Origin: Psoroptes ovis
Taxonomy: Eukaryota; Arthropoda; Arachnida; Sarcoptiformes; Psoroptidae
Assembly (NCBI GenBank): GCA_002943765.1
Contig: PQWQ01000032.1
Span: forward strand, 248,001 to 312,000
DNA: 64,000 nucleotides
Direction of reading: 5' to 3'
Each line of letters opens with the position of its first letter. Positions within the stretch are counted from its first letter, which is position 1. The notes below the pieces were generated by a model. That model searched no databases. It saw only the letters and a program-made list of their open reading frames with translations, and had not been told where the DNA came from. Both the position numbers and the translations under genes were made by a program. Below, piece by piece: positions 1-11,102 of the stretch.

Positions 1-2
1 TT

Positions 3-1670
3 GAAGGACAATATAATTTGACAGCTGCACATATCGCTATGCAATGGCAAAATATTTCAATGCTTCAATCATTGATTGCACATGGTGTAGATCTATTGAT
101 TTGTGATTGTGATGGAAAAAATGTTCAAGATTATGCATGTGAAATTGGTAATGAGCAATTGATTACGCTGATCAAACAATCAATCTATGAAACAATCGAA
201 TCGGGGTCAAAATTTCCAAATTCAAATCCAAATCAATCCTTTCATGATTATTATCATGCAGTGCCAATACCTGTTGATTATGATTCGAATAATCATAATT
301 ACGATGATCGACGCCCACCTCATCAAGTATCATCATCAGCTGTTTCGACTATGAGTTATCCAAAATCATCATCGAATGATGATGAACGAAATTCACCACT
401 TAATTTATCATCGATTCACATGGATCCATCCACTGATCGTTTTGATTCGTTTGCAACGGTAAATTCACAAGCATCATCGTCTCAACTAAACATGATGAAT
501 GATGCATTTTATGATCGTTCATCGATGATTTTCCACAGTGATACTGTATTAAATCAATCGAATCATAAGGAAAACAATGATGAATCCTTTGAAACCAAAA
601 TCCTTGTCAAAGAAAAAGATATCGAATTGATTGAACAATGTTTTGAATCGGTTACCAGTCCATTGAATCAATCAAATGATTCAAACGAATCAAATGAATC
701 GACAGCTTCATCTATTGATGAATTCATTCTTAAATTAAATGATAAACAATTACGCGATGAACTGAATCAGATTGGATTTGAAATTTGTGGCCCAATAAAT
801 TCACAAACACGTCGCTGTTATCAACGTAAATATCATATTCTACGCAAAAACACCAAGGATAATAATGATATCAGAAATAAACCATCGAAATTGTTGAACA
901 ATGGAATACAAAGAGAAAATTCGGAAATATTGGTCAAAATGTCCAATTATAATATTGAATTTGATATGATACGATCGAAGAAATTCCCATTTATGGAAGC
1001 TCATCGATACGAACAACAATTGATCGAACGATTTGCCAAAATCAGAGATGAAAACGATAATCGTAAAAACCATGGCAAAAATCGTAATGGAAATGACCAG
1101 ACATATTTTGTATATTTACTATTAGATCCATTGATTACGAAAAATTTACCAGCCAAAGTAAATATTTTATTACGTAATGATGATGATGATGATCCTTCTA
1201 CGGCCGATTATAATCCTATTCAAAAATATAATACAATCATCAATGATTATCGTTTATTTTATCAATTCATATCATCGATATTCTATGTTGGTAAAGGTAA
1301 AAATGATCGTCCATATCAACATATAATCGATGCTAAACGTATGCAGCAACAGCAACAACAAAAACAATCAAAACGATTAGATATACAACCAAAAATTCGA
1401 CGTATTTGGTCAATATGGCAATCGAATGCGGGCCCAATATCATTACATGATTGTCAATATGTTACATCGGATGAAGCACAAACACGTGAAGCATTAATTA
1501 TTGAAACAATTGGATTGTTTAATCTAACAAATCAAATATCAGGTACATATCGGCAACAATTACGATTAAATCAACGACAAAAAAGTTTAATTGGTACATA
1601 TTTATTGTATAAATTTTTCATTATGTATTTATTGACCGGTGAACGGCAAATACGTTTACCTTCTCAGTGA
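3..1670 (+). CDS. ANKLE1: ANKLE1/LEM-3-like endonuclease, 3' part (5' end off the window)
   Basis: The frame is open from the left edge, so this is the C-terminal 555 residues of a longer protein. In order: the end of an ankyrin repeat (TAAHIAMQWQN, then a long polar linker rich in Asn and Ser), a LEM domain (LNDKQLRDELNQIGFEICGP, about residues 245-285 here) and a C-terminal GIY-YIG nuclease domain (YFVYLLLDP followed by FYVGKGKNDRPYQH). Ankyrin plus LEM plus GIY-YIG is the signature of ANKLE1, called LEM-3 in worms, a nuclease known to process chromatin bridges and branched DNA. The GIY-YIG core is interrupted by an Asp-rich insert (RNDDDDDP). No intron is needed in this stretch. The gene converges on MEK, with 452 bp between stop codons. 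The nearest in-frame ATG lies inside the ankyrin repeat and is not the true start. Confidence 0.85.
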   Translation, partial: EGQYNLTAAHIAMQWQNISMLQSLIAHGVDLLICDCDGKNVQDYACEIGNEQLITLIKQSIYETIESGSKFPNSNPNQSFHDYYHAVPIPVDYDSNNHNYDDRRPPHQVSSSAVSTMSYPKSSSNDDERNSPLNLSSIHMDPSTDRFDSFATVNSQASSSQLNMMNDAFYDRSSMIFHSDTVLNQSNHKENNDESFETKILVKEKDIELIEQCFESVTSPLNQSNDSNESNESTASSIDEFILKLNDKQLRDELNQIGFEICGPINSQTRRCYQRKYHILRKNTKDNNDIRNKPSKLLNNGIQRENSEILVKMSNYNIEFDMIRSKKFPFMEAHRYEQQLIERFAKIRDENDNRKNHGKNRNGNDQTYFVYLLLDPLITKNLPAKVNILLRNDDDDDPSTADYNPIQKYNTIINDYRLFYQFISSIFYVGKGKNDRPYQHIIDAKRMQQQQQQKQSKRLDIQPKIRRIWSIWQSNAGPISLHDCQYVTSDEAQTREALIIETIGLFNLTNQISGTYRQQLRLNQRQKSLIGTYLLYKFFIMYLLTGERQIRLPSQ

Positions 1671-2122
1671 TTGAATGATTGATATCATCGAACCATATCA
1701 TATCACACACATACACACCACCAGCACTACAAATATTTTGATCTCAAAAATTTTTGTTTTTTTTTCATTAAAAAAAATAATTTTAATTAAAGAGTATTAA
1801 GTAATCAATGGATTCAATATTCACAATAACAATTAATCGATTAATTAATCAATCAATTAATCGATTATTAATCGATATCGATGATTAATAAGCACACAAA
1901 AACATCGATGGATGAATATTTATAAGGTTTGAGTGTTTTTTAGAAAAATTCAGGGATTTGTCATATGTGTTAAATGGTGGATGATGCATGATGTGTATTG
2001 TGCATATCAAAACAATAGTCTTTGAAAGTCAATTTTGAAAAATTAATTAATCGAATGGGTCTAAAATCACAATTGATAATCAAGTTTAATAATGATTGAA
2101 GATATCAACCTATGAAAAAAAA
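1671..2122. other. Convergent 3' intergenic region, ANKLE1 and MEK
   Basis: AT-rich spacer between two stop codons. About 1830-1885 holds a run of palindromic ATTAATCGATTAAT-type repeats. No gene or RNA is visible. Confidence 0.6.
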
Positions 2123-4024
2123 CTAGCTGCTCGTCGATGGTTGCTGGGGTGGTTGACGTCTTGATGAACTGTGTGATGATGATATGGCTGCCGATGATGA
2201 TGATGATGAAGATGAGGAAGCTGAAGCTGTTCCATATGTTTCTTGTGGTGGTGGCTTCAGATTCATCACTTTACATATCCAATGTGCGATATCTAATTTT
2301 TCTTGTTCAGAACGTTTTATATATGGATGAATCTAAATTCGAAATGATCAAAAAAATTGAATTCGATCATCTTATGAATGAGGTAAAGGTCTTACCATTA
2401 ATCGATTTAAATCTGGACGTTCTTTTGGATTCTTTTTCAAACAACAATCAACAAAATCTTTAAATTCACGACTAAACACACTCAATGGTAATGTTGGTGG
2501 TGGATCAGTAACAATATAATCCAATTGAGCAAATATCGATAATGGTTGAACCACTGAACAATCTCCACCACCACCACTTCCACTACTATGATTTGAGCCA
2601 AAATTTTGCGATTGATTCGAATCTGGAATGTTTGTTGTTGCTGGAGGCGATGATGAAGATGATATTGTTGTTGGTGAATTAGGATGATCCATACGGGGAT
2701 CATAACAATCACCGAAAATTTTACGCAATACTTTTTCATTTGGCGGCGGTATTGGATATCGGCCTAGCGCCATTTCGACTAATGATAATCCAAGACTCCA
2801 TATATCTGATTGTACAGAGTAAGTGATTCCTTGCAGTCGTTCGGGCTAAATGCGTTTTTTAAATTAAACCATTGAATTCATAAACAGTTTTCAATCAACA
2901 TACCGACATATAGGAACGAGTACCGACGAATGAGTTGGCCATCGAATCGATCAATTGTCCACTGACACCAAAATCACAAATTTTGATTTCACCACGTGAA
3001 TTGACCAATATATTGGATGGTTTTACATCTTTTAATGGTAAAATGAATAGTTATAATAATCATCAAGTCAATAAACAGACATATTTGTATCACCTCTATG
3101 AATTATTTGATGTTTTTCACGAAGATAATTCAAGCCTTTGATGACTGCTGATGTTACCTTGCCAAGAATATGTTCATCAATGCGGCCAGCATTTTTCAAC
3201 ACTAAATCGAATGAACCACCATCCTGTTTGAATGAATAAAAATGTAAATGATTCAAAATATATATTTCAAATGAAATAAATACCATATATTCCATACAGA
3301 TATTGATTTCACCATCCGAATAAAAGGCACCATAAAAACCGACAATATGTGGTGAATTACAATTATGTAATATTTTCAATTCTCTAAGTATTTGATTACG
3401 TATGGCCGGTTTAACTTCTAATCGTATCATTTTCCTAGCCATAATTGTTTGTGTTGGACGATGCAACACTTTACTGACAACACCACCATTACCTGCACCT
3501 AATGCATGCATTTCAATGAAATCATCGGCACTAACTAGATCGCCAACTTTCTTCTTGGACAATATAAACGTTTCCAAACGTGATCGTTGTTGATCATCGA
3601 GTTCTAGTCCTTCCAAGGTTCGCAGCAATTCATTTAATGATGCATCATTTTGTTCATCACTGTTGTTATTGTCCTTATTATTATTACTATTAGCGTTATT
3701 GACATTGTTATTATCAATTTCATCATTATGATTATCATGATTATTGATCAAATCATTGTTATTACTGATGTTGGTGGATTCTTCATTTTTAAAATAAGTG
3801 ACATGATTTTGATTAATCGAATGTTGATTTAGCTGCTGCTGCTGTGTATTCAATGATGGCATCATTGAATTATCATTATTAATAATTGTTGAATGATGAT
3901 GATCATTCAATGTCGTATTATTATTATTATTGTTATGACTAGCAGATGATGATGATGATGATGATGAATTTATTATGGCTGATGGTAAGGTTAAACCTAA
4001 TTTATTTTTATTATGATTACTCAT
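2123..4024 (-). CDS. MAP2K1: MAP kinase kinase MEK1/2 (Dsor1-type), 5 exons
   Basis: Exons on the minus strand: 4024-3284, 3223-3094, 3028-2904, 2845-2396 and 2332-2123, all with GT-AG borders, joining to 551 residues. This is the dual-specificity kinase that phosphorylates ERK in the Ras/Raf pathway. Visible: glycine loop GAGNGG at 176-181, catalytic Lys in MARKMI (198), HRD with the Asp split across an intron (291), DFG at 309-311, activation-loop serines 319 and 323 in DSMANSF matching the Raf sites, APE-region MSPERLQG, and the C-terminal RSEQEKLDIAHWICKVM block. The start is the ATG at 4024; the frame further upstream offers only TTG. Oddities: about 130 N-terminal residues rich in Asn, Ser and His (human MEK1 is 393 residues), a Ser/Asn/Gly insert in the proline-rich segment, and a Ser/Gln tail. 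It diverges from PSMC3 over 663 bp. Confidence 0.95.
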
Positions 4025-4687
4025 GTTTATAAATGTCAAACAAACACATAGCCAAGAGTCAGACGTTTATTGAATGAATTGAATTGTTTATGTGAATATT
4101 TTGTCCTAAAACATATGTGATAAGGTCAATACCTATTAAAAATAACTGACTTGTTAAGTATTTCGATTGATAATTAATTATTTCTAATTATTTGAATTAA
4201 AATAATAAATGAATGAGCTTTTGGTGTTTATATATTTATCGTTGTCGTTGTCGTCGTATTATTACGTGTAGTAGCACCAGAATAATTTGTAATTCCTTTT
4301 GTTACTGATAATACCAGGATTCTGAAGCTGTTAGTTGTTGTCGTATTTTCTACCTAAAATTGATGTTGAAATATATTCAATTTTCAATATATTTACGCTG
4401 CTTTCGAAAGTAGTGGTTTAATGTTTTCAATATTTCAATTTTTACGAAAAACAAAATTCTGTGTTTACAAATAGATTTCAACTATTTACACTTGTTTCTT
4501 TTAAAATCAATCGTCTATTTTGACCCATGTGGTCTTGTTGAAAAATTTTGTATCGTTGTTTTTGAATTTTTCATAAATTTTCAATTGTTTATGCTTTGTC
4601 ATTCCTTCGATCAATTGCGATTTGATTTTCATTCAATTTAATCATTTTTACTTGTCAAGAAATTAATTTTCATTGATTTGGTTCAAT
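4025..4687. promoter_or_regulatory. Divergent promoter region of MEK and PSMC3
   Basis: 663 bp between two divergent start codons, so it must hold both promoters and 5' leaders. It contains a short CGTTGTCGTTGTCGTC run near 4240 and otherwise AT-rich unique sequence. No TATA box stands out. The call is from position only. Confidence 0.5.
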
Positions 4688-6018
4688 ATGGCTACTGATG
4701 TCAAGATGGAAGACGTTTCAGATGTAAGTTTTCTTTTGTTTATTTTTTTAAAGAAATTAATTTTTTCAAATTCAAGGATTTACCCGAAGAAATTAATCGT
4801 TGGTCAAAAGATGAAATAACAAGCCGTACCCGTTTGTTAGATAATGAAATTAAAATAATGAAAAGTGAACTAATGCGAGTGAATCATGAATTAAATTCAC
4901 AAAAAGAAAAAATCCGGGAAAATACTGAGAAGATCAAAGTGAATAAAACATTACCATATTTAGTATCGAATGTAATCGAGCTGTTAGACATTGATCCACA
5001 AGATTTAGGCGAAGAAGATGGTGCCAATGTGGATTTAGATGCTCAACGTAAAGGAAAATCAGCTGTCATTAAAACATCTACACGACAAACATATTTCTTA
5101 CCGGTTATCGGTTTAGTTGATCCTGAAAAACTCAAACCAGGTGATTTAGTCGGCGTGAACAAAGATTCATATCTGATTCTGGAAACTTTACCGGCTGAAT
5201 ATGATTCTCGTGTAAAGGCTATGGAAGTAGATGAACGGCCAACCGAACAATACAATGATATTGGTGGTCTTGAAAAACAGATTACTGAACTGATTGAAGC
5301 AGTCGTGTTGCCAATGACACAAAAAGAAAAATTTGAAAAATTAGGAATATCACCACCGAAAGGAGTATTACTGTATGGTCCACCTGGTACCGGTAAAACA
5401 TTGTTAGCACGTGCATGTGCTGCACAAACAAAATCAACATTTTTAAAATTAGCTGGACCACAACTGGTACAAATGTTCATTGGTGATGGTGCCAAATTAG
5501 TGCGGGATGCATTTGCTTTGGCCAAAGAAAAAGCACCGGCCATCATTTTCATTGATGAACTGGATGCAATCGGTACTAAACGTTTTGATAGTGAAAAAGC
5601 AGGTGATCGTGAAGTGCAACGTACCATGTTGGAGTTGTTGAATCAATTGGATGGTTTCAGTTCGAGTACCGACATTAAAGTGATTGCAGCAACTAACCGC
5701 GTCGATATACTTGATCCAGCACTGTTACGTTCAGGACGTTTAGATCGTAAAATTGAATTCCCTACACCGAATGAACAAGCACGTGCACGTATACTTGAAA
5801 TACATTCACGCCGTATGAATGTTGATCATGGTGTTAATTTTGATGAACTAGCACGTTGTACCGATGATTTTAATGGTGCCCAATGTAAAGCTGTATGCGT
5901 TGAAGCCGGTATGATTGCGCTGAGACGTAATGCAACCATTATCAATCATGAAGATTTTATGGATGCTATCAATGAAGTGGCGGCTAAGAAGAAAGCTAAT
6001 CTTAATTATTATGCTTAA
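4688..6018 (+). CDS. PSMC3: 26S proteasome regulatory ATPase Rpt5 (PSMC3/TBP-1), 2 exons
   Basis: Exons 4688-4723 and 4777-6018 give 425 residues; the first exon encodes only the first 12 (MATDVKMEDVSD). This is one of the six AAA ATPases in the base of the 19S particle, which unfold substrates and open the 20S gate. Visible: N-terminal coiled coil (about 20-75), OB-fold region, Walker A GPPGTGKT at 213-220, Walker B IIFIDELDAIG, sensor region AATNRVDILDPALLRSGRLDR with the arginine finger, and the C-terminal HbYX-type tail ending NYYA (family members end FYYA or similar), which docks into the 20S alpha ring. Length is close to the human 439. An AATAAA lies 39 bp past the stop. Converges on the DHRS7B-like gene, with 78 bp between the coding regions. 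Confidence 0.97.
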
Positions 6019-6056
6019 TTCAATGATTATAATATCAAAAATTTTTGTATAAACTC

Positions 6057-6062
6057 AATAAA
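6057..6062 (+). terminator. Poly(A) signal AATAAA for PSMC3
   Basis: Canonical hexamer 39 bp past the PSMC3 stop, in the short gap before the convergent reductase gene. Confidence 0.7.
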
Positions 6063-6096
6063 AATTCAAATTTTACTCATAACTCAGTTTATGAAT

Positions 6097-7029
6097 CTAT
6101 TTTTGCTTCTTTTTTGCATAAATTTTCATAATAAAAAAATATAAATTTGGACAAATCACACGAATAATGACCATCAAACGATATATGAATGGTGCCAAAA
6201 TCATTTCGGCATCATCGTTCAACAGCATTTCGACACATTTTTGTGCAACATATTCTGGCGCGTAACCGGTTGCTGTTGTCTTGTCCATTCGGCCATAATT
6301 TGTTCCATCTGATGTCATTGAATTCAATGATAAATTAGTACGTATGTAAGCCGGTGACATTAATGATATTTTAATTTTTCCATTTGAAATCAATGACATC
6401 TCGGAACGCAATGAATCATACCATGCACGTAATGCATGTTTAACCGATGAATATGAACTACGAAATGGTAGGGCTATACGATCTTGAATTGAACTTATGA
6501 CCAATATTTGTTTCGAATTATTCGGGTCTTTGGCTGATTTCAATATCGATTTCATTATGGTTCGTGTAAATGTTATATTACTGAAGAAATTAATATTGAA
6601 CATCCGTTGATCAACATCGATAATAGTGTCCAATGCTTGATTACGACATGAAATACCAGCATTATTGACCACAATGTCAATATCATATTGTTCGGCAAGT
6701 TTTTTGGCCACGCTTTCAGTTTGTTCAATTGATGATAAATCTAATTGCATTACAACTGGTTCATATTTGGTTTTATCACTAGCCATAAATTCTTGTTTAA
6801 CCTTATTCAATTCTTCGGTACGTCTTGATGCTAAAATAACTTGGGCACCATGTCTGTAAAGTATTCGAGCAATTTCTTTACCAAGACCAGATGATGCACC
6901 TGTAATGCAAACAGTTTTACCACCGAAATATTCCAATGCTTTACGGCTGAAACATTGTACGCGGCTGTATTGACGATAATAATAGTAAGCAGTACAAAAT
7001 ATTATGATCAATGCGATCAAATAAAACAT
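6097..7029 (-). CDS. DHRS7B: Membrane-anchored short-chain dehydrogenase, DHRS7B-like
   Basis: Single exon, 310 residues. The ATG at 7029 is chosen because the frame above it opens only at TTG and because it starts directly into the anchor helix (MFYLIALIIIFCTAYYYY). Then a classical SDR fold: NAD(P)-binding TGASSGLG (about residues 41-48), NNAG motif, catalytic Ser in ISSIQ and YSSVK (Tyr and Lys). The block SPAYIRTNLSLNS followed by GTNYGRMD matches the DHRS7B branch, including the hydrophobic C-terminal segment (RLMVIIRVICPNLYFFIMKI) and basic tail. In mammals DHRS7B (PexRAP) acts as acyl/alkyl-DHAP reductase in ether-lipid synthesis at peroxisome and ER membranes; that role here is inferred. 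It could instead belong to the closely related DHRS7 group. A TAGATGGCGA motif lies about 120 bp upstream. Confidence 0.85.
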   Translation of the reverse strand: MFYLIALIIIFCTAYYYYRQYSRVQCFSRKALEYFGGKTVCITGASSGLGKEIARILYRHGAQVILASRRTEELNKVKQEFMASDKTKYEPVVMQLDLSSIEQTESVAKKLAEQYDIDIVVNNAGISCRNQALDTIIDVDQRMFNINFFSNITFTRTIMKSILKSAKDPNNSKQILVISSIQDRIALPFRSSYSSVKHALRAWYDSLRSEMSLISNGKIKISLMSPAYIRTNLSLNSMTSDGTNYGRMDKTTATGYAPEYVAQKCVEMLLNDDAEMILAPFIYRLMVIIRVICPNLYFFIMKIYAKKKQK

Positions 7030-7148
7030 CTTTTTATTAGCGAATTCACAGGGAACCTTTGATGCACAAGTACCCAAATCAAAAAATCAATAAATTCATT
7101 GATCATTTAAAAGTTTAATCAATTTTTTATAGTTCAATTTTCATTACA

Positions 7149-7158
7149 TAGATGGCGA
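7149..7158. promoter_or_regulatory. TAGATGGCGA motif upstream of the reductase gene
   Basis: A 10-bp motif with a GATGGCG core, 120 bp above the DHRS7B-like start codon. The same core occurs at 60171 above RPF1. It resembles YY1/Pho or CTCF core sites; binding is unproven. Confidence 0.3.
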
Positions 7159-7273
7159 CACAGATGGTAATTTTTTATTTGTTTACAATTCGAATTCGAA
7201 TTTACAATTTTTTTTTCTTAATTATGATTGAAATTGGTCAAAGTAAATAAATAAAAGATAAAATTCCCAACGA

Positions 7274-8469
7274 TCAACGATTCATATGAGCACCGATCCA
7301 TGATAAATAATTAGGTATGTATGTGTAAACACCTGGATATCCTTTTTCAGCACAACCATAACCAAATGAAACAACACCAGTTTGATAATAGCGACCATTA
7401 ATATCTGGAAATAACATTGGTCCACCTGAATCACCTTGACATGTATCGGCACCACCTTGTGGTTTAGATGCACAAACAACATTATTCCAATTGAAATAAC
7501 GATTAAAATTCAGCAATCGATTATAAACTTCACTACATTTTTTATGGTCAGAAATCGGTACTTTAACTTGATATAATGTTTCTGATGGTGTAAAGTCTAA
7601 TTGATCATGTACGCCCCAGCCAACCATGGTTGCCATTGTGCCAACTTCTCTGCCCATTTTCGATCCACGTTCGGGCAAACAAACAGGTGCAATACGTTTA
7701 TTTTGGAAGTCTAATGGATGCTTTAACCGCAACAATGCAATATCATCGTTGTGATACTGAGGTGAATAATTTTCATGAATAATTATCTCATCTAATTGCA
7801 TAAATTCTCCCGTATTTCGTAATGAATGTGCACCAACTTTGACAATATATTCTTTAGGATTGATATCTTGATTTCCTTGATAAACACAATGTGCAGCTGA
7901 TAAAATATAATATTCACTGATAATCGATGCACCACATTGAAAAAATTTTCGATCATCACGAACACGATATAATGCAGTAGCCCATGGCCATGAATGTGGT
8001 GTAGCTTCTTCACCGCCCACTATTAATCCATCCGGTCTACTTGGTCGCAAACCACAAGCTGTAAATGATTCACAAAATATTATTTCAATTCACATACAAA
8101 AGACATCGAAAACATACTGGTCTTATCCAATGGATACCGCTCGAAAGCGGCTTCATATGGACAACATTTAATGAAACGATTACGGCCAGCACAACCGACT
8201 GATGTATAGTTGCCTAAATTTGGACAACTACCAACGGTACAATAACCAGCTTGACCTTGTCCAGTAGCACATTTAGGTACAGCACCTAAATTAATAATAC
8301 TATCAATGATACTGATTAAACCTCTGTCCGTTAGATTGGCGTTCGTTAATGATGTTTCATTTGCTGCTGGTACTGGATTCGAATTGATCATTGAAATCGA
8401 AGAATTGATTAAAACAATAATAACAATTATTGATGATGACGATGATGATATGTATCGATGATAATTCAT
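7274..8469 (-). CDS. Secreted clip-domain serine protease, trypsin-like
   Basis: Exons 8469-8118 and 8058-7274, 378 residues. Residues 1-30 form a signal peptide (hydrophobic IIVIIVLINSSI). Residues 67-103 hold six cysteines (67, 77, 82, 93, 102, 103) in a clip-domain spacing ending in CC. Cys119 probably ties the light chain to the protease. The S1 domain begins IVGG at 130; triad His174 (SAAHC), Asp223 (DDIALLR), Ser328 (GDSGGP). Asp322 at the pocket base predicts trypsin-like cleavage after Arg or Lys. The bond before IVGG follows Leu129, not Arg or Lys, so the activator must cut after Leu, as in clip-C proteases such as those of insect Toll and melanisation cascades. Likely an extracellular zymogen in an immune or developmental cascade; substrate unknown. 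The reading frame runs cleanly through the 59-nt intron. Confidence 0.9.
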
Positions 8470-9995
8470 ATTTGATTGATTAATTAATAGCCGTAGGTTA
8501 ATTTAAAATAATTTAATTCGAATTTTATTAATTGATTAATATTTTTTTTTGACAAAAATTTCAGATCGAAGAATTGATTCTTGGATCAAAATAATCAAAC
8601 AATTGGAAATATTTCCAGTCGATTTATATACGAAATTTGAAAATCAAAATATATCCCAAAATCAAAATTTATTATTTTATTTTATATACATTCAAGATCC
8701 ATAATAAAATCCATAAAATGCAGTCGCATTATGCTGCAGTTTTATTGGGAAAAATTATGCCAAGGTACACCTTGGATAGCCATCATTTTAATTATGATCA
8801 TCATTGGCAGTATTTATTATCGCACTAAACAAACCAATAATGTCAAACAAGGTTATACGACAACTGTCATATATCATAGCATCCGATTGCGTTTATTATT
8901 TATCATCATCATCATTGTTTCCATTAAATTTGATCCCAAAGTCATGGAAAATATGACGGTTGCCATCAGTTTTTATAGTTCCCGAAATAACCTTGTCAAT
9001 CTTGTATCATTAATATGTCATATGTACCAGAAATTCAGTTTTATTCTGATTTAATTCAATTTAATTAATCGAAATGATTCGATTTAAAACAATATCAAGA
9101 TGTTGATGAATGTCAATGCGATGGCCAAACCAACAATGAAATTAGGATTCCATGTCTCAAGATTAAAATCGAACAATGTTGCTCCAATTGTTTGCAATTT
9201 GAAATGAACACATGTGTTCAAAATTCGCTGAAAATTATTGGAAAAATCGATGATAATCTATTTAGTTTAATTGATTTTCGAAGGAAAAATAAATTTTTTT
9301 CGAAACAAATTTTATGAATGTATAACTCTTTGAATGCGATAAAATCATAAACAACAGTAGTAGCATTCTAATTTTCATCAAAAATAGTGGGGCTACTGTT
9401 TTGAGCATTAACAAGCTGGTTTTGTCGACGTATCCATACGTCTTACAAGCTGATGTTTCAATGAAAAATGCCGGCATCATCAAAACATATGTTTGAATTG
9501 GTTTGTTTTTTTTATATTTTGTATCAAATCAAAAATCATATGAATCATTTTTATTTATTTGGTTGTAATTTGATATTCAATTATCAAAAATTTTACGAGG
9601 CTATTACGTATCAATTACGACGATTTGATATCATTCATTTATGTGGGGAAATTCAATGTATCAATCACTACAATTACATTGAAAATCAATGATTGAATAA
9701 ATTTTTTTCAATTACGTCAACACAAAATTTCAAGTTTATTTTATCGATTATTCATTTCAGCTGTGTTAAACTGTGTTAGCGTGTTATCATATTTGTGTGT
9801 AAGTGTGTTTAGTACATGGTTTATCGATCAACCATTATCATCGCCGTTATCATTACCATTGATCATTTTCGTTCATTCTATGAATGAAAATTCATTCATT
9901 CAAATCATTGCATACATAAACAACACTAACTTAAAACACACCTGCGATTACATTGTGTTTCATAGTTCAAATTGAATTAAGCTAAAAAAAAAATT
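8470..9995. other. Intergenic region with promoters for the protease (-) and SERHL (+)
   Basis: 1.5 kb between divergent starts. The outer parts are AT-rich and featureless. The centre (8718-9692) has coding-like patches listed separately. Confidence 0.5.
8718..9692 (+). pseudogene. Coding-like stretch, unrecognised; gene with unseen introns or decayed gene
   Basis: Several short open patches lie in different plus-strand frames. 8731-9054 encodes two hydrophobic segments (TPWIAIILIMIIIGSIYY and LRLLFIIIIIVSI). About 9081-9314 encodes a cysteine-rich patch (DECQCDGQ, then IRIPCLKIKIEQCCSNC). About 9390-9490 encodes LSINKLVLSTYPYVLQADV in a third frame. A two-helix protein with a Cys loop containing PCLKI loosely recalls auxiliary channel subunits (KCNMB/tipE type), but this is a guess. 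I could not join the patches with convincing GT-AG introns, and stops separate them, so a broken gene is as likely as a working one. Confidence 0.25.
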
Positions 9996-11102
9996 ATGAA
10001 ACTTAAACATTGTTCCGATTTGGAAATGTCTGTACCTTATGGTGTGATACGAGGGAAAATATGGCATCATAATTCCAAAGATTTACCACCTATTCATGAT
10101 GATACCATTAGGGTTCTAGGTAATGCTTTCCAATTTTGAATTTTGATGAAATTTTATTAATTTTTGATTCCATTCATTTTAGCATTACATGGATGGCAAG
10201 ATAATTGTGGAACATTTGATCGCCTAATACCATTATTACCAACAAATCTTTACATTGTAGCAGTTGATTTTCCTGGTCATGGCCTCAGCTCACATCTACC
10301 AGCCGGTTGTCCATACAATGATACAATGTTTGTGATCGAAGTCGAACGTATTATGCAATATCTTGGATGGAAAAATCAACAAATCACCATTATTGGTCAT
10401 TCGATGGGTGCAGCTATAGCCATGTTTTACGCTTGTTTATATCCTCAATCTGTTCGTAGAATAATATCGCTGGACATGATCAAACCATTGACATTCCCAT
10501 CGGATAAATTGGCCGTAAAAACACGTGAAGGTATTGAACAATTTTTATTGTTAGAATCAAAAATATCATCATCTACATCTACTAAATGTAATGGCAGCAA
10601 TAACGATAATGATGATGATTATAAATCCAAAGGTTCACCAAGTCCACCATTGTATGACCGGGATGAAGCTATCAAAAAGCTAATAACAGCACATTCAGTA
10701 TTTGGAAAAATAACAGTAGAAGGTGCCGAAATTTTATTAAAACGTGGTGCAAAACAATCCGCGATTGATGGTAATAAATTCTATTTTTCACGTGATAATC
10801 GTTTGAAAGCAATTCTATTTCAACGTTTGGATAATGATTCGTTACAACATTATTTTCAACAACTGGAATGTCAATTGTTGATAGTGAAAGCACAAAATGG
10901 TGTTCGGTTAGATCCAGATGAAGTATCCGAACGTTACATTGAACTGTATCGTAAAAAATGTTCAAAATTCAATTTGATTACAATACCCGGTGGTCATCAT
11001 GTACATCTTTGTGCACCTGAAAATGTTTATGAAACAATTATTAAATTTTTAGAAGAATCTGGTGAACAAATACAGCTGCCCATTGTTAATGGTCAAAATT
11101 AG
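9996..11102 (+). CDS. SERHL: Serine hydrolase-like protein (SERHL/kraken), 2 exons
   Basis: Exons 9996-10119 and 10183-11102, 347 residues. An alpha/beta-hydrolase: oxyanion region LHGWQDN (43-49), DFPGHGLSS loop, nucleophile elbow GHSMGA with Ser115, and a C-terminal GGHHVHL carrying the likely catalytic His. The blocks FDRLIPLLP, VAVDFPGHGLSSHLPAG and ILLKRGA match SERHL/kraken rather than other hydrolases. The substrate is not known for the family; a digestive or peroxisomal role has been suggested. A low-complexity Ser/Asn/Asp insert lies around residues 165-190, where the cap region varies. The start is the first ATG after an in-frame stop and leads into the conserved LEMSVPYGVIRGKIW. 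CFAP20 follows 336 bp downstream on the same strand. Confidence 0.92.

Noticed and set aside
5043..5627. 194-aa open frame antisense to PSMC3
   Set aside because: It mirrors the strongly conserved ATPase frame; no domain of its own.
9763..9975. 70-aa frame just before SERHL
   Set aside because: Ends before the SERHL ATG, low-complexity, and most likely leader or promoter sequence.
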